Assembly: GCA_026985375.1 (NCBI GenBank)
Contig: JALSQP010000097.1
Span: forward strand, 1-10,745
Length of the DNA stretch: 10,745 nt
Direction: 5' to 3'
Source of the DNA: Desulfurococcales archaeon
GTDB lineage: Archaea; Thermoproteota; Thermoprotei_A; Sulfolobales; Desulfurococcaceae
Positions 6,662 through 10,745 of this stretch are shown one piece after another. Below the pieces are notes generated by a model, which saw only the letters and a program-made list of their open reading frames with translations, did no database searches and was not told the DNA's origin. How positions within the stretch are numbered: position 1 is the first letter of the stretch; every line of letters begins with the position of its first letter. The translations under genes and the position numbers were made by a program.

Positions 6662-6666
6662 GGTGA
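6660..6666 (+). promoter_or_regulatory. Ribosome binding site of the TatD-like gene
   Basis: GAGGTGA ends only 1 nt before the ATG at 6668 but 7 nt before an in-frame GTG at 6674, which fits the local spacing better. AGAGG at 6653-6657 is a second, weaker site that would suit the ATG. The start is therefore ambiguous by two codons. Confidence 0.6.
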
Positions 6667-6667
6667 C

Positions 6668-7522
6668 ATGGTTGTGCTATATAGTGATGCCCATCTACAC
6701 TCTAATCCTGTGTCCGGACTTGGTGCTGAAAGAATCGGGAAGAAAATGATAGAAACCGGTGCATGGTTTGCATGCTTGGTTAGCCTCCCACCATACCATT
6801 ATGGGCTCGGCTTATCAGTGGATGATTACATGAGATCAATAGATATGGTGGTGAGCGAGGCAGAAAAACTTAGGGAGGCAGGGCTTAAGGTAAGAGTTCT
6901 TGCCGGATTTCATCCAGCTGAGATAGATGAGCACATACGGCATGGACGCAGTCCAGAGGAGATCCTAGATCTCGCGGAAAAGGTCTTCAAAATAATAGTT
7001 GAAAAGTTCAAAGAAGGCGTTCTAGACGGCGTCGGCGAGGTTGGAAGACAACATTACAGCACTGCCCCCGATAGAATCGTCTTGTCGGAGCTCATAATGA
7101 TCAGGGCTTTCGAGATAGCAAGAGACCATGGCATGATCGTGCATCTACATCTCGAACAAGGAGGATATACAACTGTTAAATCCATAGAAAGACTCGTTGA
7201 TTTCATAAGGCTAAGGGAAGATGCCGTTTTTCTACATCACGTGACCTATAACGAGGCGGTTCATGCAGAGAAAACAAATATGAACTACACTATTCCTGCA
7301 AAGTACAGGTCCCTCAAAAAAGTGTTCAGCTTGAATCTATCAAGGCTCTTAATAGAGTCGGACTTCATAGATGACCCTAGAAGACCGGGCGTATCATCTT
7401 ATCCATGGGATATACCTAAGAGGATAGACAGGCTGATCGAAGAAGGGATAATTGATGAGGAACAGGTAAACAAGATTTTCATCGATAATATTGTGAAAGC
7501 CTATCAGGTTGAACCTCCTTAA
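6668..7522 (+). CDS. TatD-like metal-dependent hydrolase (amidohydrolase superfamily)
   Basis: The product is a predicted TIM-barrel hydrolase with a two-metal site, in the group that includes TatD nucleases and related archaeal metal-dependent hydrolases; the substrate is unknown. The 284 residues contain the metal ligands in family order: DAHLH (H9, H11), GEVGR (E124), HLHLEQGG (H159, H161), FLHHVTY (H190, H191) and ESDF (D232), followed by a helical C-terminus. AGFHPAEID (about 79-87) corresponds to the G-x-HP block of TatD proteins. The start is kept at ATG 6668; GTG 6674 is an equally good or better choice judged by ribosome-site spacing. It is transcribed divergently from the RHH operon, and its last 44 bases overlap a small convergent ORF. 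Confidence 0.87.
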   Translation: MVVLYSDAHLHSNPVSGLGAERIGKKMIETGAWFACLVSLPPYHYGLGLSVDDYMRSIDMVVSEAEKLREAGLKVRVLAGFHPAEIDEHIRHGRSPEEILDLAEKVFKIIVEKFKEGVLDGVGEVGRQHYSTAPDRIVLSELIMIRAFEIARDHGMIVHLHLEQGGYTTVKSIERLVDFIRLREDAVFLHHVTYNEAVHAEKTNMNYTIPAKYRSLKKVFSLNLSRLLIESDFIDDPRRPGVSSYPWDIPKRIDRLIEEGIIDEEQVNKIFIDNIVKAYQVEPP

Positions 7523-7709
7523 GTGATCCATTAAAAATAGCTCCTTGATCGATATATTTTCCCCTCCCTCTCTCTAAGATGTGGACATATACCTTGGATT
7601 TTTCGTCACACATACTTTTTAAGGATTGGAATACATAATCTAGTTCTCGCATATTGTCAGCAACGACTATTATATCAGCGCATTTAACGACTTTTATACG
7701 GAAAAACAT
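7479..7709 (-). CDS. Small hypothetical protein, convergent with the TatD-like gene
   Basis: No family is recognised. From ATG 7709 the product is 76 residues: strand FFRIKVV, strand IIVVAD, helix MRELDYVFQSLKSMCDEK, strand KVYVHILERG, then a polar tail. This is a compact beta-alpha-beta-like pattern with AGA/AGG/ATA codons like the neighbours. GGGTG (7722-7718) lies 8 nt before the ATG, and a T-rich TATA candidate (7747-7740) fits an RNA start near 7717. The frame is closed upstream at 7748, so a TTG at 7739 is the earliest alternative. It overlaps the TatD-like gene by 44 bp tail to tail. Without it, about 260 bp would be empty in a densely packed region. It may still be a chance ORF. Confidence 0.5.
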   Translation of the reverse strand: MFFRIKVVKCADIIVVADNMRELDYVFQSLKSMCDEKSKVYVHILERGRGKYIDQGAIFNGSLKEVQPDRLSQYYR

Positions 7710-7739
7710 ATGGCTTACACCCACTATTTCAGTAACCAA

Positions 7740-7770
7740 AATAAATTATGTATTATTGATTATACGTTAT
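7740..7770. promoter_or_regulatory. AT-rich divergent promoter region
   Basis: On the minus strand AATTTATTTT (about 7749-7740) can serve the small ORF. On the plus strand ATTATGTATTATT and GATTATACG (7745-7766) are TATA-like and could place an RNA start shortly before the GGGTG ribosome site at 7777. The exact boxes are uncertain. Confidence 0.35.
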
Positions 7771-7788
7771 TTTGCCGGGTGCAGAACA

Positions 7789-8076
7789 TTGGAAGTGTCT
7801 AGCAACGTATGTGACATATGCGGTGAGCCTGGGGCATATCATGTTTGTAAAAGATGTGGAAGAAGAGTCTGTGATTTAGACTATGATGAAAATACGGGTC
7901 TGTGTAGGATATGTCTTGAGACTAATTGTGAGATATGCAGTAAATATCCGGCAATTGGATACTGTATGGTTTGTGGTAGAATAGGGTGTGAGGACTGCTT
8001 AGTCCAAATATCCATGGTTGCTTACGTTTGCAAAGAATGTATTAGGAAAGGGGTGTACAGTCTTGGCAGAGAATAA
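7789..8076 (+). CDS. Cysteine-rich zinc-binding protein (multiple CxxC knuckles)
   Basis: The product is a predicted zinc-finger protein of unknown role. From TTG 7789 it has 95 residues and 15 cysteines, most in CxxC pairs: CDIC, CKRC, CRIC, CEIC, CMVC, CEDC and CKEC, with extra single Cys, His and Asp residues between. The pattern of repeated 'YHVCKRCGRRVCDLDY / GYCMVCGRIGCEDC' units resembles B-box or HIT-like treble-clef fingers that bind two or more zinc ions and usually mediate protein or RNA contacts. The TTG start is chosen because GGGTG (7777-7781) lies 7 nt upstream and everything before it in frame looks non-coding. It overlaps the next gene by 14 nt, so the two are translationally coupled and may act together. 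Confidence 0.8.
   Translation: MEVSSNVCDICGEPGAYHVCKRCGRRVCDLDYDENTGLCRICLETNCEICSKYPAIGYCMVCGRIGCEDCLVQISMVAYVCKECIRKGVYSLGRE
8050..8055 (+). promoter_or_regulatory. Ribosome binding site deciding the start of the AIR-synthase-like gene
   Basis: GGGGTG ends 7 nt before TTG 8063. No such site precedes longer in-frame options, which would also overlap the zinc-protein gene more deeply, so the short start is preferred. Confidence 0.65.
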
Positions 8077-9094
8077 GGATTTTTTATCGGAGGGTAAGCT
8101 TCCCTGGAGATTATTGTCCGAGCTACTTGAACTGCTTCCCTCAGAGGACGCGGATCTAGTTATGGGGCCCCGCATCGGAGAAGACGCAGCAGTGATAAGG
8201 CTTAAAGACGGTTTTCTTGTAGCACACGCTGACCCCATCACCACAGCCGCAACTATGATAGGCTGGCTTGCCGTACATGTCTCGGCAAATGATATCGCTG
8301 TCAGAGGTGTAAAGCCTAGATGGTTTATACCTGTCGTGATGATCCCTGCTAAAACAAGTATTGAAACAATGAAGAAGATATTCATGGATATGGCCAAGGC
8401 TCTTAGGAGTATAGGGGGAATTGTTATAGGTGGGCATACAGAGGTATCTCCCGATCTTTCACACCCAATCATATCAATGACTGCAATAGGTTATACGCGG
8501 GGCAGAGTTATTTTTACAAGAGACGCTGAGCCTGGCGATAAGGTTATCGTCATAGGCCCCATAGGTGGTGAGGGAGCAGCTGTCATTGCAACCGATTTTG
8601 AAAAGATTCTCATTAATAGAGGTGTCGAGCCAAGTACCATTGTGAATGCAAGAAGATATATCGAGGAGATAAGTGTTGTTAATAAAGCATTAAGAATAAA
8701 AGACTACGTCAACGCTATGCATGATCCGACAGAAGGCGGTGTTCTCCAAGCTTTAAGAGAAATAGCGTTGGCGAGTGGGAACGACATAATTGCCGATAAG
8801 CGTAAATTCCCTATCGACGACACAGTGGAGAGAATCGCAGGCGCACTGGGTCTTGACCCATTGAAACTGTTAAGCAGTGGTGCTTTGATCGCTACCGCTC
8901 CTCAGAGATACTTGGGAAAAATAGAGAGCATCCTATTAGATCTAGGCGAGAAGTATAGTGTTGTTGGCGAAGTCGTTGAGGGTAAAGGAAAGTTGGTACT
9001 TGTAGACGATGAGGGAGAAACAATCATTGACAATGATATTGTTGACGAGATATACATGGTCTGGAAAAACAATTTATTCCAACAACAACTCTAA
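8063..9094 (+). CDS. AIR synthase-related protein, HypE-like (PurM superfamily)
   Basis: The product belongs to the ATP-using superfamily of PurM, HypE, ThiL and SelD. From TTG 8063 it has 343 residues, close to HypE. N-terminal half: GEDAAVI (about 39-45), AHADPIT (54-60), HVSANDIAVRGVKPRWF (72-88) and GGHTEVSP (123-130), the metal and nucleotide side. C-terminal half: GDKVIVIGPIGGEGAAVIA (158-176) and the catalytic-type loop HDPTEGGVLQAL (220-231), as in HypE. It lacks the C-terminal Pro-Arg-x-Cys tail with which true HypE carries the carbamoyl/cyano group and ends in NNLFQQQL instead. No hydrogenase or hyp gene is nearby. A different kinase or amidine-forming reaction is therefore likely; the substrate is unknown. 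It is coupled to the zinc-protein gene by a 14-nt overlap. Confidence 0.86.
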   Translation: MAENKDFLSEGKLPWRLLSELLELLPSEDADLVMGPRIGEDAAVIRLKDGFLVAHADPITTAATMIGWLAVHVSANDIAVRGVKPRWFIPVVMIPAKTSIETMKKIFMDMAKALRSIGGIVIGGHTEVSPDLSHPIISMTAIGYTRGRVIFTRDAEPGDKVIVIGPIGGEGAAVIATDFEKILINRGVEPSTIVNARRYIEEISVVNKALRIKDYVNAMHDPTEGGVLQALREIALASGNDIIADKRKFPIDDTVERIAGALGLDPLKLLSSGALIATAPQRYLGKIESILLDLGEKYSVVGEVVEGKGKLVLVDDEGETIIDNDIVDEIYMVWKNNLFQQQL

Positions 9095-9109
9095 TCTTTA
9101 TGGAAACAT

Positions 9110-9116
9110 GAGGTGA
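9110..9116 (+). promoter_or_regulatory. Ribosome binding site that fixes the start at 9122
   Basis: GAGGTGA contains an in-frame GTG (9113), as at ppa. GTG 9122 follows at a 5-nt gap and is the better start. Confidence 0.75.
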
Positions 9117-9121
9117 TCGCC

Positions 9122-9646
9122 GTGCCCAGGAAAGATTTACTAATAGAGGCAAAGAATGTGGCTGACTTATTGGCAAAAAGAGTAGATGATCGTGTATTGT
9201 CAAAAGCAGCCCAGCTGAAACCATCGATAATAAGTATTGCTCAAAGAATCTATGACCTAACAACATATCTATCGGCAACGTTCAATAGTCTCGCGGAGAG
9301 ACTCGGGGCAGAAGAGCGTCCTGTTATGTCCATAGGGCCTCATCTATATATAGTGTTCACAGATGATAAAATAGTTCTTATTAGGAGTAGGCCATACAGT
9401 GTTATTGTATGTTATGATAAGGGTAAGGACAAGATAACGGTCAAGACTAGAAATGGCTATGCCATATTTTCTCCGGAAAGAATAGTGTTACAGAAACTGA
9501 ACATGAAGATAGAATTTGATCCTACAGATGTTAACGAGATAACTAATAAGTATCCAGAGATAAGGTACCTGCTACGATTCATCGGCAAAACAATAGAGTT
9601 CACTCTGGTACCTCTCCTAGAGAAGAGGATTGGTCTCAATATCTAA
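9122..9646 (+). CDS. Uncharacterised archaeal protein, about 174 residues
   Basis: I do not recognise this family. From GTG 9122 the product opens with a helical half (about residues 1-62: LIEAKNVADLLAKRVDD, then IISIAQRIYDLTTYLSATFNSLAERL). A beta-rich half follows (about 68-117: SIGPHLYIVFTDDKIVLIRS, YSVIVCYDKGKDKITVKT, GYAIFSP), and then a short helical C-terminus. It has no signal peptide, clear membrane helix or Cys motif. It starts 27 nt after the AIR-synthase-like gene and probably shares its transcript, making a three-gene set with the zinc protein. A GTG at 9113 is rejected because it is inside the ribosome site. Coding status is well supported by length, ribosome site and codon use; function is unknown. 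Confidence 0.8.
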   Translation: MPRKDLLIEAKNVADLLAKRVDDRVLSKAAQLKPSIISIAQRIYDLTTYLSATFNSLAERLGAEERPVMSIGPHLYIVFTDDKIVLIRSRPYSVIVCYDKGKDKITVKTRNGYAIFSPERIVLQKLNMKIEFDPTDVNEITNKYPEIRYLLRFIGKTIEFTLVPLLEKRIGLNI

Positions 9647-9736
9647 AAAGACCGCAATGCAATCCGATTTTTGCAGGCGTAAAACACATTCTCCTTTATG
9701 TTGTTTTGGTAGAACCATGATATTGTACAAAAATCT

Positions 9737-9757
9737 ATTAATTTTTCAAAAACTAAT
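9737..9757. terminator. Bidirectional T/A-tract terminator candidate between convergent genes
   Basis: ATTAATTTTT (9737-9746), C, AAAAACTAAT (9748-9757) is a near-perfect inverted repeat with almost no loop. It presents a T5 tract to transcripts from either side. It lies 90 nt after the + gene's stop and 55 nt after the - gene's stop. Archaeal RNA polymerase terminates at oligo-T tracts, so this fits a shared stop. Another T5 tract at 9668-9672 could act for the + strand. Nothing coding is seen in 9647-9812. Confidence 0.4.
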
Positions 9758-9812
9758 CAGCTACGACACTATTATTTGTTTTGATGTTCTCTTATTTTAT
9801 TTAAAATCTATT

Positions 9813-10466
9813 TTAGGGAGAGGCCTCCCCAGCTTTTTCTTCTTCTTCAACGCCGATATTCAGTAGCTTCGGTAACTCCGCGTACTTTTCCTTCATCTTC
9901 TGCTCTGCAACGATCTTTGCCTCCTCGAATATCTTCCTCGCCTCGCTGTCTAAGCCTACATCGAGCTGCGTGCTTATATCAGCTATTCCAGCACCTAGTG
10001 ATGCTTCTAGTTCTCTCATAGCGTACTGGAGGTCGATCCATATATCGGGTGCTACACTCTTTAATACTCCTACAGCTTGTTTCATAACTGCGAGTACTGG
10101 CTTTAGCTCGGTTATAGCTCCGCCGAATATCATGAAGGTCTCCAGTTTTATAGCGGCATGTTCAAGCACATACTCTACCATTAATAGTTGTTTAGATATT
10201 TTCCTTATCTCTGAGACTTCCTTAGCATACATCTTAGCTCTAACTTCATCCCTCTTCATAAGAGCCTCTACTACACGCTCGAAGAGCTCTCTATCCTTCT
10301 GGCTGAGCCTGTCTATGTAGCCTCTAACGCGGCCAATGGCGGTCTTTATCCTATAGTGAGCCATTATAGCCTTCTTCTCTAGGGGCTCTTTATCGTTTTT
10401 GAAGAAGCTCTTTATCTTCTCCCCAACAGTTGGTTCGCGCGTACCAAAGAGGTCGAACTGGGCCAT
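9813..10466 (-). CDS. ESCRT-III-like cell division protein, CdvB paralogue type
   Basis: The product is an archaeal Snf7/ESCRT-III homologue of the Cdv system, which polymerises on the inner membrane during division or vesicle release. The 217 residues fit the shorter Sulfolobus paralogues (CdvB1/CdvB2 class) better than CdvB itself. A basic N-terminal helical hairpin (about 12-75, GEKIKSFFKN and then MAHYRIKTAIGRVRGYIDRL) leads to DRELFERVVEAL, the typical junction. The long helix follows (about 78-120, RAKMYAKEVSEIRKISKQLL), then the regulatory helices (about 122-165) and an acidic C-terminus. AELPKLLNIG (about 196-205) may be an MIM2-type motif for the Cdv ATPase CdvC (Vps4-like), followed by VEEEEKAGEASP. 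No winged-helix segment for CdvA binding is evident. No cdvA or cdvC gene lies beside it in this window. GGAGG lies 10 nt before the ATG. Confidence 0.88.
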   Translation of the reverse strand: MAQFDLFGTREPTVGEKIKSFFKNDKEPLEKKAIMAHYRIKTAIGRVRGYIDRLSQKDRELFERVVEALMKRDEVRAKMYAKEVSEIRKISKQLLMVEYVLEHAAIKLETFMIFGGAITELKPVLAVMKQAVGVLKSVAPDIWIDLQYAMRELEASLGAGIADISTQLDVGLDSEARKIFEEAKIVAEQKMKEKYAELPKLLNIGVEEEEKAGEASP

Positions 10467-10521
10467 TACTATTCAGCCTCCAATAATATATGTATCCGTT
10501 CCATAGATGGCAAGTCTTCTG

Positions 10522-10532
10522 CTTAAAAAAGA
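10522..10532 (-). promoter_or_regulatory. TATA box of the ESCRT-III-like gene
   Basis: On the minus strand CTTTTTTAAG has its centre about 60 nt before the ATG at 10466. That would give an RNA start near 10500 and a leader of about 34 nt containing GGAGG. ATATATTATT nearer the gene (about 10492-10483) is too close to the ribosome site to be the main box. Confidence 0.4.
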
Positions 10533-10561
10533 AAGGACTATTTGGCTTGATGACATACACA

Positions 10562-10570
10562 TTTATATTT
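10562..10570 (+). promoter_or_regulatory. TATA box of the right-edge gene
   Basis: TTTATATTT lies about 39 nt before the ATG at 10605. It predicts an RNA start near 10592 and a short leader with GGGTGAT (10594-10600). Confidence 0.5.
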
Positions 10571-10604
10571 CCAATATTAACTGATAGAAAGACGGGTGAT
10601 TATC

Positions 10605-10745
10605 ATGACGACTGGTAGACAGATATTCATAATAAAAAAGATAGTGAAACGATACGGTTTAATAGGCAAAATAGCAGCACGATATGTCGCCGCAGGCTAT
10701 AATGTAACAGTTAAACCTCCCATAAAAGGCGTCGACTTCATAGCG
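10605..10745 (+). CDS. N-terminal part of an uncharacterised gene, cut by the window end
   Basis: The frame stays open from ATG 10605 to the end of the window (47 codons). The peptide begins MTTGRQIFIIKKIVKRYG and continues with GKIAARYVAAGYNV, TVKPPIKGVDFIA: a basic helix, a second Ala-rich helix, then a strand. GGGTGAT ends 4 nt before the ATG and a TATA box sits at the right distance, so this is a real start. It is divergent from the ESCRT-III-like gene with about 138 bp between the starts. The family is not identified and too little is visible to infer function. Confidence 0.7.
   Translation, partial: MTTGRQIFIIKKIVKRYGLIGKIAARYVAAGYNVTVKPPIKGVDFIA

Noticed and set aside
7654..7788. A longer N-terminus for the zinc protein
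   Set aside because: The upstream residues are hydrophobic and unrelated to the Cys pattern, and would overlap the small minus-strand ORF. A ribosome site correctly placed for TTG 7789 decides against it.
8156..8472. Minus-strand open frames under the AIR-synthase-like gene
   Set aside because: They lie wholly inside a well-supported gene with conserved motifs, and no promoter or ribosome site is seen for them.
9630..9866. A plus-strand open frame of 78 codons between the convergent genes
   Set aside because: The product is a low-complexity Phe/Leu/Ile-rich string from AT-rich DNA and runs into the ESCRT-III-like gene. It looks like terminator region.
10547..10584. TTGATGA followed by CTGA, considered as another C/D sRNA
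   Set aside because: The 27-nt gap has no internal D' or C' boxes, and the segment holds the TATA box of the next gene.
1..10745. CRISPR, transposon, toxin-antitoxin or prophage elements
   Set aside because: I saw no regularly spaced direct repeats, terminal repeats, transposase or integrase motifs, or tRNA-borne attachment site. The RHH gene is too long and lacks a small toxin partner, so it is not called an antitoxin.

Overview
The window looks like chromosome of a hyperthermophilic crenarchaeon, most likely Desulfurococcales-like. The reasons are the ESCRT-III/CdvB-type division protein (absent from Thermoproteales), a box C/D guide RNA, archaeal TATA boxes 25-40 nt upstream of starts, Shine-Dalgarno sites of the form GAGGTGATC, frequent GTG and TTG starts, AGG/AGA/ATA-rich codons, and very dense packing. 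No species is claimed. No stretch longer than about 300 bases lacks a gene. I see no transposon, CRISPR array, tRNA or rRNA.

Left part, + strand (1-3493): the 3' end of sucC and complete sucD (succinyl-CoA ligase), an uncharacterised coiled-coil protein, a family I inorganic pyrophosphatase with its own promoter and an upstream inverted repeat, then a secreted or membrane-anchored protein of unknown function.

Middle part, - strand (3495-6540): a probable operon running right to left. It encodes a ribbon-helix-helix (RHH) DNA-binding coiled-coil protein, a beta-CASP metallo-beta-lactamase-fold nuclease-like protein and an ALG11-like GT4 glycosyltransferase. In the 94-nt gap after the glycosyltransferase lies a well-formed archaeal box C/D sRNA on the same strand. 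Both guide spacers are exactly 12 nt, and one guide matches a peptidyl-transferase-proximal stretch of archaeal 23S rRNA as I remember it. The RHH gene appears to start at a non-AUG codon (ATT) behind a strong ribosome site. Its promoter overlaps inverted ATAG/CTAT half-sites that look like an autoregulatory operator.

Right part (6668-10745): a TatD-like metal-dependent hydrolase (+) behind a structured, C/D-like leader; a small convergent ORF (-) overlapping its 3' end; a cysteine-rich zinc protein that overlaps an AIR-synthase/HypE-like enzyme; and an unknown 174-residue protein (+). These face a convergent ESCRT-III-like gene (-) across a T/A-tract terminator. A partial + strand gene leaves the window at the right edge.

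The most noteworthy items are the unlabelled C/D sRNA, the RHH gene with its non-canonical start and operator-like promoter, and the structured leader in front of the TatD-like gene. The rest is mostly ordinary housekeeping.
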